Shown piece by piece: positions 17,975 through 29,932 of a DNA stretch of 64,000 bases. Position 1 is the first letter of the stretch. The number at the start of each line of letters is the position of its first letter. A program made the position numbers and the translations under genes. The notes beneath the pieces are model-generated. The model saw only the letters and a list, made by a program, of their open reading frames with translations, did no database searches and had not been told where the DNA came from. The DNA comes from Turbatrix aceti (lineage: Eukaryota; Nematoda; Chromadorea; Rhabditida; Panagrolaimidae), in NCBI GenBank assembly GCA_963969345.1, contig OZ017770.1, positions 10,658,180 to 10,722,179 on the forward strand, given 5' to 3'.

Positions 17975-18017
17975 TTGCGTTTGCGCTCCCTGTGGTACAC
18001 AGGGAGCGCAAACGCAA
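17975..18017. repeat. perfect hairpin, T0
   Basis: Same 20-bp stem as 11646-11688 but with a GGT loop instead of a single base. Confidence 0.85.
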
Positions 18018-18605
18018 GTGTTGTCGGGTTACCCGACCCGAAACCCGACCCGACCCGAACCAGACCCGAAAATCCCGGGGATCGAGTCGGGTTACCCGAA
18101 TTTTTCAAGTTCAGGTTCGGGTTCGGGTCGGGTAACCCGAATTTTTCGGGTTCGGGTTCGGGTTTGGGTCGGGTAACCCAAAAATTTCGGGTTTGGTTTC
18201 GGGTTCGGGTCGGGTTTTCCAAATTTCGGGTTTCAGAACCCGACAATAAAAGTCAAAATGAGAAAAAAAGTTTAAAAAAAACCGTTAAACATGTCAAAAA
18301 TTTGTTTCTGAAGACGCAATATTTATTATATTAGCCTCCACAATGCAAAAATTTAAGTACAATTAAATAAATTTACCGATTTTATGAAAAAAAAATTCGG
18401 GTTTCGGGTCGGGTTCTTCAGCTAACCCGCCCAAAACCCGAAAATTTCGGGTTTCGGGTCGGGTAACCCGAAATTATCGGGTTCGGGTCGGGTAACCCGA
18501 AATTTTCGGGTTCGCGTTCGGGTTCGGGTCGGGTTACCCGAAAATTTCGGGTTCGGTTTCGGGTTCGGGTCGGGTTACCCGAAAAATTTTTGAACCCGAC
18601 AACAC
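18018..18605 (-). mobile_element. G-rich foldback element, copy 2
   Basis: 588 bases with the same 13-base ends. Repeat number inside each terminal block differs from copy 1. Confidence 0.7.
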
Positions 18606-19314
18606 AGGCTGTGTAATGGCAAAAATGGACCAGAAATACATAGTAGAACAAAGTCTGCTCTCAAATGCAGGCAAGAAGTCGCTTTTCGTAAGCCTTTTGA
18701 CTTAAAAGCTATGTACTGTAACTTGAAGCAAATAGAAAGAAAAGAATCTGTTTCCGTTGAAACGGTTTTCCAATGATGCCATAGGATACTGATTTCAGAA
18801 ACCAAGGTCAGTGTCCGTATGGCATCACTGCGAAAGCTGTTTCAAAAAAATTGCTACAAAGTAGGTATGTACCGATGCTTGCCTGTTTTACTTCACAAAA
18901 GAAGAATGGAAGCACTGTGTCAGGAGCCAGGAAAGGGAAAATCTTGGATTAACGGACTAGGGGTATAATTGACTGCCAAATAGAAAGACTCAATGATAGA
19001 AAACAAGGCACCGTTGATACAAAAAGGCAGATACCAAAAAAAATAGAGATACCGACTGGCTAATAGAGGAAAAAATTGCCGCACAGCAAAAAAATGATGA
19101 CAAAGAAGATAAGAAGATAGGGAACGATGAGCAAGACGGACACATGCTTTTGTGCAAGAAAAAAAAGACAAACAGTTATTTATGTGAGCTATCATAGCTC
19201 AACAAAAGCGCTGCATCAAACGTATCAACCTGAATGCATCCGGTAAAATAAAAAAGCAGGCTTCACCAGATTAACGAAAAAAGCGCAGACAGCAGAATAA
19301 TTTTGAAAGAAATA
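18606..19314 (-). repeat. segments e and f, T0
   Basis: Reverse copy of 10391-11092. No gene is recognised. Confidence 0.6.
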
Positions 19315-19758
19315 CATAGACAACCACCTTTACTCCGAAACGACCGAGTTGACACGATCGACTGCTGCGCACAATCATGCCAAAACACACTAGTTGGGAG
19401 AACAATTCGGTTGATCAACGTTTAACATAATCGATACAAAAAGGCATAACAAAAAGAAGATGTGAACATAACAACAATCTGTCAGACAAGTATTTATACG
19501 AGTAAAACAATAGTGGTGGATAACAAATACATATATGTAAATAAAGAACGCCGGGTAAAACGTAAGAACAAAAATTGAGCAGCAGAAACAATCAACCAAA
19601 TCCCCCCCCTCTCCCCTATTGACCAAAAAGCACATGCTGTGCCTGATGCAACATAATCATCAGCAATAACCACTTGTAAAAGGCAGCAAAGACCAACGCA
19701 GAATTCGTGATACAAAGTGAGTTCAACTCTACCAACTAGTGTGTTTTGGCATGATTGT
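19315..19758 (-). repeat. foldback element, T0 (right arm cut)
   Basis: The left 83-base arm is complete. The second arm ends at GCATGATTGTG (19758), where unit T1 begins with GGTACC. Confidence 0.8.
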
Positions 19759-19901
19759 GGTACCCGTTTTCGCCTTTTCACCCCATGATCGAACTTTTGA
19801 TGATCGGAGCTTGAACTCACCAGCGCATGCACGTTGTGTAAGAATCTTAACAGCTTGATAAGACGATTAGTTTTAATATTGTTATCAAAATCAGTCTTCA
19901 T
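19494..19901 (-). CDS. fused ORF, MKTDF-type N-terminus, 135 aa (T0/T1 junction)
   Basis: The tandem junction joins the MKTDFDNNIKTNRLIKLL start to the Cys-rich frame at PQSCQNTLVGRVEL, giving a third N-terminus for the same C-terminal module. A tract of 8 G (C on this strand, near 19603) puts the end in the short frame. The ORF exists only because the unit is tandem. No family is recognised. Confidence 0.3.
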   Translation of the reverse strand: MKTDFDNNIKTNRLIKLLRFLHNVHALVSSSSDHQKFDHGVKRRKRVPQSCQNTLVGRVELTLYHEFCVGLCCLLQVVIADDYVASGTACAFWSIGERGGIWLIVSAAQFLFLRFTRRSLFTYMYLLSTTIVLLV

Positions 19902-20037
19902 TCTCTGCACGCGCTGAGCGGTCGCATTCTCGTTTCGCTCTCGCGTGCAACCGCGCTGAAATCGTTCTGAACGGGAGAAGCAAGGGGAGGGTGAAGACTC
20001 CGTTCACAGAAGTCGTAGCGGACGTGAACGTAGCTAC

Positions 20038-20145
20038 ATGAGGCGTCAAAGGAAGTTCCTGCAGGTCGCCACCATCAACGCAAGGTACTTAGGCAGTGCT
20101 GCACGACTGGAAGAACTCGAACAAGCCGCTGAGTTCAAAAATATT
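20038..20145 (+). pseudogene. truncated APE-type endonuclease N-terminus, T1
   Basis: ATG and the VATINARYLG motif are intact; the truncation point is the same as in copy 1. Confidence 0.6.
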
Positions 20146-21379
20146 TTTTTAGTAAATCAAGTCTATGTCTCTTGTCAAAGAGTAGTGGCCATGTTGACTT
20201 TTTTTATAACTAGCCAGTCACAGTACTTTTGCAAGTGGGGACTTCCTGCCTGTTTGATGGATGGTTAGGGGACTCACTCAGTCAGTCGTTGTCCACCCAG
20301 CCAGCCAGCTAGTACTTTATTTTTTCCAGACACACTGCTGCGCGTTTAAACGTACTGGGGGGTACAACAAATATTAAAAAATTCAAAACGCTTTTTTTTA
20401 TATTTTGTCACTGACAGCACAATTAAAAAAAAGGTTCAGTATTTAAAAAAAGACTGAACAATGAAAGCGCAGTCTCAACCTGGGAAGAAGTAATCGTACA
20501 AGCCTGAATGTTGTTCTACGATCACGTTATTCATCGACTTGGGAAAATAAATGGATAAGAGCTCCGAAATACACAGCTTGATTAACAAGAAAACGTATAT
20601 TTAGTGTTGTTGATGAGAGGAGAAAAGGAGGAGGAAAAATGCCGTACAAAAAATTTCCCCAGGTCAAATTTTGTCACCGAGGGTCGCTGTGTGCCTCTGT
20701 GGGTGGCAAAGAATCGCTGGGAAATGGGAAAGGGGAGAGAGGGTTATGGAAGTGCCATACAAAAAAAGTGCCGGGGGTATACGCTTGTGCAGCAAAAAGT
20801 GGTACTTTTTAACGTCATTTAAATCCAAATACAAGCCTTGTAATGACGACGATAATAAAATTCACAATAACGGGGGAAAAATGTATGACCAACAGAATTA
20901 CTTAAAAACCGAAAAAATTTGTCTGGATTAAAAAAAAAAAAGTGAAATGGATGTTCAAGGAAAACATGAAAAGTCGAAACGTACCCCTAAATCTTTTTAG
21001 CGATAATTTATGATGGAGAAGTTTTACATAAACCGGTAAAGCTAGATTTTCGGACCCTAAAACAGTAAACAAACTTGTAGCCTGCACTAGTGGGGAAAGT
21101 CGGTTATAGAATAGTCCGTTTTTTTTGCATAAACCAATGGTGATAAGTTTGCCAATTTGAATCCGGAAAACACATTTAAATTCAAAACAGCAATAAAAAG
21201 AGACAAAAAACATATGCATGTAGGTGAATATCTGTTTTGAATGATTCATTCAAAAAAGTCCATTATTTTTATTTTTAATTTTGAAGAACAAATTAATTTA
21301 CAGTGACACAGTTTGCCATTTAAAATTCTTTTCAATGTATGTACCTTTTTAAAAAATAAATGACAATTTTAATAAAATT
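20146..21379 (-). repeat. segment c and flanks, T1
   Basis: Nearly identical to 16736-17974. Confidence 0.6.
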
Positions 21380-21423
21380 TTTGCGTTTGCGCTCCCTGTG
21401 GTACACAGGGAGCGCAAACGCAA

Positions 21424-22004
21424 GTGTTGTCGGGTTACCCGACCCGAAACCCGACCCGACCCGAACCAGACCCGAAAATCCCGGGTTTCGAGTCGGGTTA
21501 CCCGAATTTTTCAAGTTCAGGTTCGGGTTCGGGTCGGGTAACCCGAATTTTTCGGGTTCGGGTTTGGGTCGGGTAACCCAAAAATTTCGGGTTCGGTTTC
21601 GGGTTCGGGTCGGGTTTTCCAAATTTCGGGTTTCAGAACCCGACAATAAAAGTCAAAATGAGAAAAAAAGTTTAAAAAAAACCGTTAAACATGTCAAAAA
21701 TTTGTTTCTGAAGACGCAATATTTATTATATTAGCCTCCACAATGCAAAAATTTAAGTACAATTAAATAAATTTACCGATTTTATGAAAAAAAATTCGGG
21801 TTTCGGGTCGGGTTCTTCAGCTAACCCGCCCAAAACCCGAAAATTTCGGGTTTCGGGTCGGGTAACCCGAAATTATCGGGTTCGGGTCGGGTAACCCGAA
21901 ATTTTCGGGTTCGCGTTCGGGTTCGGGTCGGGTTACCCGAAAATTTCGGGTTCGGTTTCGGGTTCGGGTCGGGTTACCCGAAAAATTTTTGAACCCGACA
22001 ACAC
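21424..22004 (-). mobile_element. G-rich foldback element, copy 3 (with hairpin at 21381-21423)
   Basis: 581 bases with perfect 13-base ends. The adjoining hairpin has the GGT loop, as in T0. Confidence 0.7.
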
Positions 22005-22712
22005 AGGCTGTGTAATGGCAAAAATGGACCAGAAATACATAGTAGAACAAAGTCTGCTCTCAAATGCAGGCAAGAAGTCGCTTTTCGTAAGCCTTTTGAC
22101 TTAAAAGCTATGTACTGTAACTTGAAGCAAATAGAAAGAAAAGAATCTGTTTCCGTTGAAACGGTTTTCCAATGATGCCATAGGATACTGATTTCAGAAA
22201 CCAAGGTCAGTGTCCGTATGGCATCACTGCGAAAGCTGTTTCAAAAAAATTGCTACAAAGTAGGTATGTACCGATGCTTGCCTGTTTTACTTCACAAAAG
22301 AAGAATGGAAGCACTGTGTCAGGAGCCAGGAAAAGGAAAATCTTGGATTAACGGACTAGGGGTATAATTGACTGCCAAATAGAAAGACTCAATGATAGAA
22401 AACAAGGCACCGTTGATACAAAAAGGCAGATACCAAAAAAATAGAGATACCGACTGGCTAATAGAGGAAAAAATTGCCGCACAGCAAAAAAATGATGACA
22501 AAGAAGATCAGAAGATAGGGAACGATGAGCAAGACGGACACATGCTTTTGTGCAAGAAAAAAAAGACAAACAGTTATTTATGTGAGCTATCATAGCTCAA
22601 CAAAAGCGCTGCATCAAACGTATCAACCTGAATGCATCCGGTAAAATAAAAAAGCAGACTTCACCAGATTAACGAAAAAAGCGCAGACAGCAGAATAATT
22701 TTGAAAGAAATA
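22005..22712 (-). repeat. segments e and f, T1
   Basis: Copy of 18606-19314. The plus-strand 67-codon frame at 22392 is intact. No family is recognised. Confidence 0.55.
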
Positions 22713-22790
22713 CATAGACAACCACCTTTACTCCGAAACGACCGAGTTGACACGATCGACTGCTGCGCACAATCATGCCAAAACACACTA

Positions 22791-24923
22791 CTCACAAAAA
22801 AATATGTATTATACAATTGTTGTGTCTTACTGATTCATACTTATTTGTATCATGAGTTATACATAAAAATGTATAAAACAGGAATTTCCGGCAATTGCAG
22901 CGGCAATACAAAAAATGTATTATTTGTATTGCCTGCTGAGGCGTTCGCATGTTGCGCGCGAGTCAATGCATTTTGAGGATGTGGATTTCGCACCAAATTA
23001 CAAAAAAATGTAACTCAGCCCAAAATTCAGTTTTTTTTATGAAATTTTGTTTACAGACAGTTTCAGGGGTGTTCTTTATGCTGACATAATTCTTTTTTTT
23101 AATTCGGTCAAAATTAACAAAATCGAAGGAGGTATGGTAGAAAAATCGCGGCGCATAAACAAAATGAGCTAGGAAGGCAAACAAAAGCAATTCTGAAACG
23201 AAACAAAATTCTCTAACTGATTTTGAAGAAAAATCTATACCTTATCACCTTAGAAGTTTTGAAAAAAATGAAATTTCTGAGAAAAATTAGATTTTCGGAA
23301 CTTTTTAGAACTCAATTTAAAAAACAGAGTACGTCATTCGCTTCAGCGTTCATTTCTGCCCCGGACCCTAACTTTTCGCGTAAATGCATTTCGAACGCGA
23401 TCCATGCCGATTTTTTTACCGAACCCTACTTTGAAAAATTTTGGTGTCTGCTCACCAAAAAAAGGAGGTTCAGAAGAAAATTTGCACTGGCGCGCGGAAA
23501 AAATATAAAATTCTGAAACAATCGCTCCAGATGTAAAAGATACTGTAGAATGCGATGCCGATTTTAGTTTTTGGATTACGCTTCGAAAAAATTTTGAAAA
23601 TTCATATTTCAGGAAAATTTTTTGGAAGTTTGAGTTTCTCAGGCATTTGAAAATTATTATGAATCATGTGCATATTTTTACTGGATAGAAAATTTTGTTG
23701 CGCTTCGAATTCATTTTTAACTGCATGCGTAACTTTATTTTTTACCTAGTAATGAATTTTCTAGTACACCTCCTTTAATTTTGTCAAAAATGAAAATTTT
23801 GAAAAACGCCAGTAGCCCAGTTCGAACGACAATACGTGATTCTATTTTGTCAAAAAACAAAAAATTTACAAATATCTATTCAAAGTTTTCGAATTTAGAA
23901 ATAAATTTCGTCCAATTAATTTTACAAACAGCGCGTTCTGCGACTTTTCCGTTGTCGAGGAGTCTCAACACGAATGTTGCGTCGCAGCGCTCGGCTTGAT
24001 CAGCCCAACTTTGTTCTTTTTTTGTCCATGTTCTTTTTTTCTCGTTCGTGTTGTAATTGTTGTTTTTTTAGCGTGAATTGTCTTGTTTTTATTTCAGATT
24101 TTTCAGGTGACATCCTCCAAACGGCTCCAACTGACCGGTGTGGTGACAGCATCACTCCAATGGGGTGATGATGCCAACGTAAGTTTTTTTAAAGATTATA
24201 AAATAATTGGGCACTTTTTTGATAACCAACCAAGTTTTACCTGTTTTTTAATTTTTTTTTGCGATTGTATGATGAGTTCTTGCTTGAGATTTGTTAGGTA
24301 GGATTGCGCTGCGACAGATGGGGTGCCAAACCGGCTTCACAATCGCGAAAAAGAGTAAAAAATAGGTTTAAAGGCAGTTGGTGTGAAATTAAGGGGGGGA
24401 TAAAAACTTTAAAGCTTCGTTATTGTTTTCACGAAAAGTTTCAGATGATGTGCAACCTTGCTTCTCTTCAAATTTACTGTAAGTTGGAAGAAAAACTCGG
24501 AGACCTGACGAACTCTTTTGTTTTTAGGTAAAGCGACTGCAAAAGATCCTGCTCATTTTCCCTCATCTCATCATTTTATACCTTCATTTTTTTTCTTTTT
24601 TGTGTGGAGTTGCTAGTTTGTTTTTTTTTATTTGTCGTTATCAATAAATTATGTAAAAAGTACCGAAAACCAAGGGGGTTGCAACGAGGGAACGAACGGT
24701 GGCCTAAAAACGACAGTAAGGAAAACGCATTCAACGCACTTTGCCAAGCCTCATTTTATACATTTTTTGTTTAACGTATAATACAATAGTGGTTTTATTA
24801 CTAATACAAAAAATGTATAATCACGCAATTTATACATTGAATGTGTTGATCAGTTTACCCATACATTTTTGTATTGCGAATAATACATTTTTGTTTTATA
24901 GATTATACATTGTTTTTTGTGAG
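22791..24923. mobile_element. 2,133-base TA-flanked DNA transposon, non-autonomous
   Basis: The ends CTCACAAAAAA and TTTTTTGTGAG are inverted repeats, flanked by TA on both sides (22789-22790, 24924-24925). The empty site CACACTAGTTGG is present in the other foldback copies, so insertion with TA duplication is directly shown. Both terminal 180-base regions are rich in ATACAAAAAATGTATAAT-like subterminal repeats. No transposase motif is found. TA duplication fits the Tc1/mariner group, though other TA-targeting families exist. The interior carries exon-like pieces with splice signals. Confidence 0.85.
23940..24655 (+). pseudogene. exon-like cargo inside the TA transposon
   Basis: The GC-richer centre contains possible exons. 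One is 24110-24178, after TTTCAG and before GTAAGT (reads VTSSKRLQLTGVVTASLQ, then WGDDAN). Another is a piece near 24302-24350. A third starts after GTTTCAG at about 24445, beginning MMCNLASLQIY before GTAAGTTGG, with a following acceptor TTTTTAG at 24529. AATAAA at about 24644 could be a poly(A) signal. The pieces do not join into one recognisable protein, and exon phases are uncertain. A captured host 3' gene end is the simplest reading. Confidence 0.35.
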
Positions 24924-25026
24924 TAGTTGGGAGAACAATTCGGTTGATCAACGTTTAACATAATCGATACAAAAAGGCATAACAAAAAGAAGATGTGAAC
25001 ATAACAACAATCTGTCAGACAAGTAT

Positions 25027-25434
25027 TTATACGAGTAAAACAATAGTGATTGATAACAAATACATATATGTAAATAAAGAACGCCGGGTAAAACGTAAGA
25101 ACAAAAATTGAGCAGCAGAAACAATCAACCAAATCCCCCCCCTCTCCCCTATTGACCAAAAAGCACATGCTGTGCCTGATGCAACATAATCATCAGCAAT
25201 AACCACTTGTAAAAGGCAGCAAAGACCAACGCAGAATTCGTGATACAAAGTGAGTTCAACTCTACCAACTAGTGCGTTTTGGCATGATTGTGGTACCCGT
25301 TTTCGCCTTTTCACCCCATGATCGAACTTTTGATGATCGGAGCTTGAACTCACCAGCGCATGCACGTTGTGTAAGAATCTTAACAGCTTGATAAGACGAT
25401 TAGTTTTAATATTGTTATCAAAATCAGTCTTCAT
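25027..25434 (-). CDS. fused ORF, MKTDF-type N-terminus, T1/T2 junction
   Basis: Same fusion as 19494-19901, with an 8-G tract and the short-frame ending. One Thr to Ala change lies near the QSCQN motif. Confidence 0.3.
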   Translation of the reverse strand: MKTDFDNNIKTNRLIKLLRFLHNVHALVSSSSDHQKFDHGVKRRKRVPQSCQNALVGRVELTLYHEFCVGLCCLLQVVIADDYVASGTACAFWSIGERGGIWLIVSAAQFLFLRFTRRSLFTYMYLLSITIVLLV

Positions 25435-25570
25435 TCTCTGCACGCGCTGAGCGGTCGCATTCTCGTTTCGCTCTCGCGTGCAACCGCGCTGAAATCGTTC
25501 TGAACGGGAGAAGCAAGGGGAGGGTGAAGACTCCGTTCACAGAAGTCGTAGCGGACGTGAACGTAGCTAC

Positions 25571-25678
25571 ATGAGGCGTCAAAGGAAGTTCCTGCAGGTC
25601 GCCACCATCAACGCAAGGTACTTAGGCAGTGCTGCACGACTGGAAGAACTCGAACAAGCCGCTGAGTTCAAAAATATT
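25571..25678 (+). pseudogene. truncated APE-type endonuclease N-terminus, T2
   Basis: Identical to the T1 copy. Confidence 0.6.
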
Positions 25679-26913
25679 TTTTTAGTAAATCAAGTCTATG
25701 TCTCTTGTCAAAGAGTAGTGGCCATGTTGACTTTTTTTATAACTAGCCAGTCACAGTACTTTTGCAAGTGGGGACTTCCTGCCTGTTTGATGGATGGTTA
25801 GGGGACTCACTCAGTCAGTCGTTGTCCACCCAGCCAGCCAGCTAGTCCTTTATTTTTTCCAGACACACTGCTGCGCGTTTAAACGTACTGGGGGGTACAA
25901 CAAATATTAAAAAATTCAAAACGCTTTTTTTTATATTTTGTCACTGACAACACAATTAAAAAAAAGGTTCAGTATTTAAAAAGAGACTGAACAATGAAAG
26001 CGCAGTCTCAACCTGGGAAGAAGTAATCGTACAAGCCTGAATGTTGTTCTACGATCACGTTATTCATCGACTTGGGAAAATAAATGGATAAGAGCTCCGA
26101 AATACACAGCTTGATTAACAAGAAAACGTATATTTAGTGTTGTTGATGAGAGGAGAAAAGGAGGAGGAAAAATGCCGTACAAAAAATTTCCCCAGGTCAA
26201 ATTTTGTCACCGAGGGTCGCTGTGTGCCTCTGTGGGTGGCAAAGAATCGCTGGGAAATGGGAAAGGGGAGAGAGGGTTATGGAAGTGCCATACAAAAAAA
26301 GTGCCGGGGGTATACGCTTGTGCAGCAAAAAGTGGTACTTTTTAACGTCATTTAAATCCAAATACAAGCCTTGTAATGACGACGATAATAAAATTCACAA
26401 TAACGGGGGAAAAATGTATGACCAACAGAATTACTTAAAAACCGAAAACATGTCTGGATTAAAAAAAAACAGACGTGAAATGGATGTTCAAGGAAAACAT
26501 GAAAAGTCAAAACGTACCCCTAAATCTTTTCAGCGATAATTTATGATGGAGAAGTTTTACATAAACCGGTAAGGCTAGATTTTCGGACCCTAAAACAGTA
26601 AACAAACTTGTAGCCTGCACTAGTGGGGGAAGTCGGTTATAGAATAGTCGGTTTTTTTTGCATAAACCAATGGTGATAAGTTTGCCAATTTGAATCCGGA
26701 AAACACATTTATATTCAAAACAGCAATAAAAAGAGACAAAAAACATATGCATGTAGGTGGATATCTGTTTTGAATGATTCATTCAAAAAAGTCCATTATT
26801 TTTATTTTTAATTTTGAAGAACAAATTAATTTACAGTGACACAGTTTGCCATTTAAAATTCTTTTCAATGTATGTACCTTTTTAAAAAATAAATGACAAT
26901 TTTAATAAAATTT
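25679..26913 (-). repeat. segment c and flanks, T2
   Basis: Close to T1, but it carries AACATGTCTGG where T0/T1 have AAAATTTGTCTGG, a variant shared with palindrome arms and T3. Confidence 0.6.
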
Positions 26914-26956
26914 TTGCGTTTGCGCTCCCTGTGTTACACAGGGAGCGCAAACGCAA

Positions 26957-27525
26957 GTGTTGTCGGGTTACCCGACCCGACCCGAACCAGACCCGAAAAT
27001 CCCGGGTTTCGAGTCGGGTTACCCGAATTTTTCAAGTTCAGGTTCGGGTTCGGGTCGGGTAACCCGAATTTTTCGGGTTCGGGTTTGGGTCGGGTAACCC
27101 AAAAATTTCGGGTTCGGTTTCGGGTTCGGGTCGGGTTTTCCAAATTTCGGGTTTCAGAACCCGACAATAAAAGTCAAAATGAGAAAAAAAGTTTAAAAAA
27201 AACCGTTAAACATGTCAAAAATTTGTTTCTGAAGACGCAATATTTATTATATTAGCCTCCACAATGCAAAAATTTAAGTACAATTAAATAAATTTACCGA
27301 TTTTATGAAAAAAAATTCGGGTTTCGGGTCGGGTTCTTCAGCTAACCCGCCCAAAACCCGAAAATTTCGGGTTTCGGGTCGGGTAACCCGAAATTATCGG
27401 GTTCGGGTCGGGTAACCCGAAATTTTCGGGTTCGCGTTCGGGTTCGGGTCGGGTTACCCGAAAATTTCGGGTTCGGTTTCGGGTTCGGGTCGGGTTACCC
27501 GAAAAATTTTTGAACCCGACAACAC
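26957..27525 (-). mobile_element. G-rich foldback element, copy 4 (with hairpin at 26914-26956)
   Basis: 569 bases with perfect 13-base ends. The adjoining hairpin has a single-base loop, as in the left-arm copies. Confidence 0.7.
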
Positions 27526-28233
27526 AGGCTGTGTAATGGCAAAAATGGACCAGAAATACATAGTAGAACAAAGTCTGCTCTCAAATGCAGGCAAGAAGTC
27601 GCTTTTCGTAAGCCTTTTGACTTAAAAGCTATGTACTGTAACTTGAAGCAAATAGAAAGAAAAGAATCTGTTTCCGTTGAAACGGTTTTCCAATGATGCC
27701 ATAGGATACTGATTTCAGAAACCAAGGTCAGTGTCCGTATGGCATCACTGCGAAAGCTGTTTCAAAAAAATTGCTACAAAGTAGGTATGTACCGATGCTT
27801 GCCTGTTTTACTTCACAAAAGAAGAATGGAAGCACTGTGTCAGGAGCCAGGAAAAGGAAAATCTTGGATTAACGGACTAGGGGTATAATTGACTGCCAAA
27901 TAGAAAGACTCAATGATAGAAAACAAGGCACCGTTGATACAAAAAGGCAGATACCAAAAAAATAGAGATACCGACTGGCTAATAGAGGAAAAAATTGCCG
28001 CACAGCAAAAAAATGATGACAAAGAAGATCAGAAGATAGGGAACGATGAGCAAGACGGACACATGCTTTTGTGCAAGAAAAAAAAGACAAACAGTTATTT
28101 ATGTGAGCTATCATAGCTCAACAAAAGCGCTGCATCAAACGTATCAACCTGAATGCATCCGGTAAAATAAAAAAGCAGGCTTCACCAGATTAACGAAAAA
28201 AGCGCAGACAGCAGAATAATTTTGAAAGAAATA
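27526..28233 (-). repeat. segments e and f, T2
   Basis: Copy of 22005-22712. Confidence 0.55.
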
Positions 28234-28734
28234 CATAGACAACCACCTTTACTCCGAAACGACCGAGTTGACACGATCGACTGCTGCGCACAATCATGCC
28301 AAAACACACTAGTTGGGAGAACAATTCGGTTGATCAACGTTTAACATAATCGATACAAAAAGGCATAACAAAAAGAAGATGTGAACATAACAACAATCTG
28401 TCAGACAAGTATTTATACGAGTAAAACAATAGTAATGGATAACAAATACATATATGTAAATAAAGAACGCCGGGTAAAACGTAAGAACAAAAATTGAGCA
28501 GCAGAAACAATCAACCAAATCCCCCCCCCTCTCCCCTATTGACCAAAAAGCACATGCTGTGCCTGATGCAACATAATCATCAGCAATAACCACTTGTAAA
28601 AGGCAGCAAAGACCAACGCAGAATTCGTGATACAAAGTGAGTTCAACTCTACCAACTAGTGTGTTTTGGCATGATTGTGCGCAGCAGTCGATCGTGTCAA
28701 CTCGGTCGTTTCGGAGTAAAGGTGGTTGTCTATG
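28234..28734 (-). repeat. foldback element, T2 (complete)
   Basis: Both 83-base arms are present. This copy supplies the empty site for the T1 transposon. Confidence 0.9.
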
Positions 28735-28899
28735 TGTATTTATGTATGTATGTATGTTTTTTTGATGATCAGAGCTTAAACTCGCCAGCGCATGCGCGTT
28801 GTGTAAGAATTTTAACAGCTTGATAAGAGGATTAGTTTCAATATTGTTATAAAAATATTTTTTTAGTAAATCAAGTCTACGTCCCTCGCAACGAGCCAT
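28309..28899 (-). CDS. repeat-encoded cysteine-rich ORF, MARC-type, full length 196 aa
   Basis: The ATG at 28899 lies 2 bases after an acceptor-like CTCAG. The N-terminus is MARCEGRRLDLLKKYF and the middle is Cys-rich (VDTIDCCAQSCQN, CVGLCCLLQVV). A 9-G tract then keeps the long frame open through a hydrophobic, aromatic C-terminus (VLTFYPAFFIYIYVFV, CYVHIFFLLCLFVS) to a stop at 28309. Two or three membrane segments would be predicted. It is one of three intact copies. Against it being a gene, the C-terminal half is low-complexity and lies inside a foldback repeat. No family is recognised. Confidence 0.4.
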   Translation of the reverse strand: MARCEGRRLDLLKKYFYNNIETNPLIKLLKFLHNAHALASLSSDHQKNIHTYINTHRQPPLLRNDRVDTIDCCAQSCQNTLVGRVELTLYHEFCVGLCCLLQVVIADDYVASGTACAFWSIGERGGDLVDCFCCSIFVLTFYPAFFIYIYVFVIHYYCFTRINTCLTDCCYVHIFFLLCLFVSIMLNVDQPNCSPN

Positions 28900-29629
28900 G
28901 TCTGAGAAAAAATATTAATTTTGAGCAACAATACAAGTTTAAAAAAAAATTGTTATCAGCTATTTGTGCTTTTGTGTACGTGTAGATACAGCGCAGACGA
29001 AATATTTAGGCAAAGAGATTTTTCATGAGGTGTGTTTTGCTAACGTTTAGATGTCAGCGTAAGTGAAAAGAACTGGCAAACTCAATACAAACGTGTTTAG
29101 TCTAGTGGCTATCGATCACGCAAAAGAAAAATCAAAAACACGCATGCGCATGCGCATGCCTAAAAAACAACATTATGATGCATTACTCTGAAACTTGGGT
29201 TGTTTCTGAATTTTAAAATTTACACAGAAAGCAAGCCAGTTATCCGAGTCAAACAACATTGCCGTTTTCTTTACAGAAAATTAAAAGAGTTATCTGATTA
29301 CCAAAGCGACATAGCATAGCATAAAAATTTTCTCAGGTCAAATATTTTGTCGTACCGTGGGTCGCTGTGAGTTGCTGGGGGTGGCATTGGGTCGCACACA
29401 AACAGAACATATCTTTTGATAAAAATGCAAATAAAAACAATTTAAAAAAAAGACATCCCTGTAATTCCATCTTAATAGTTTGCTTCAGGGGTATCAACCA
29501 ATCAAATTCTTGTCGGCCCGGTGCGGCCCGATTGACACACTTGGCGAAAATGCCGTTTATACCCACCCCCGTCGACCAGAAATGCCCCCTTACTAAGAAT
29601 AACAAAACGTAATAAAATAGTGACGAAAA
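28900..29629 (-). promoter_or_regulatory. K2 block, reversed (T2)
   Basis: Reverse copy of 8996-9725 with its TATAAA box, alternating palindrome and acceptor before the MARC ATG. TACTGGG-type differences at the AGATAC site show divergence (ATACAGCGCAGACG here). Confidence 0.4.
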
Positions 29630-29932
29630 ATGTTACTCTACTTCAGCCTGCTAAACAAACGTAACATTATAGCGAAAAAAAGTGTTACTCTACTTCAGCC
29701 TGCTAAATCAAACGTAACATTATAGCGAAAAAAAGTGTTACTCTGATTTAGCCTGCTAAATCAAACGTAACATTATAGCGAAAAATAATGTTACTCTACT
29801 TCAGTCTGCTAAATCAAACGTAACATTATAGCGAAAAAAAGTGTTACTCTACTTCAGCCTGCTAAATCAAACGTAACATTATAGCGAAAAAAAATGTTAC
29901 TCTACTTCAGCCTGCTAAATCAAACGTAACAT
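29630..29932 (-). repeat. 53-base minisatellite, array 3 (about 6 units)
   Basis: Reverse orientation. It ends at GTAACATCAACG, where it is fused to the foldback spacer sequence TCAACGTTTAAC. Confidence 0.95.

Larger units (their letters stand above)
9946..19758. repeat. giant palindrome 1 (arms about 4.9 kb)
   Basis: Every module right of about 14,840 repeats, reversed, the order of modules to its left. The captured exon is at 13624 (+) and 15826 (-), the endonuclease fragment at 12929 (-) and 16633 (+), the G-rich foldback at 11093 and 18018, and the 83-base arm from 9946 matches the arm ending 19758. Sums of paired coordinates cluster at about 29,655-29,705. The central 14698-15150 is a 122-base satellite of short palindromes. 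tRNA-like genes flank it, three on the left and two on the right. Confidence 0.9.
22713..25291 (-). repeat. foldback element, T1, split by a DNA transposon
   Basis: Left arm at 22713-22790 and remainder at 24924-25291. The uninterrupted form is at 28234-28734. Confidence 0.85.
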
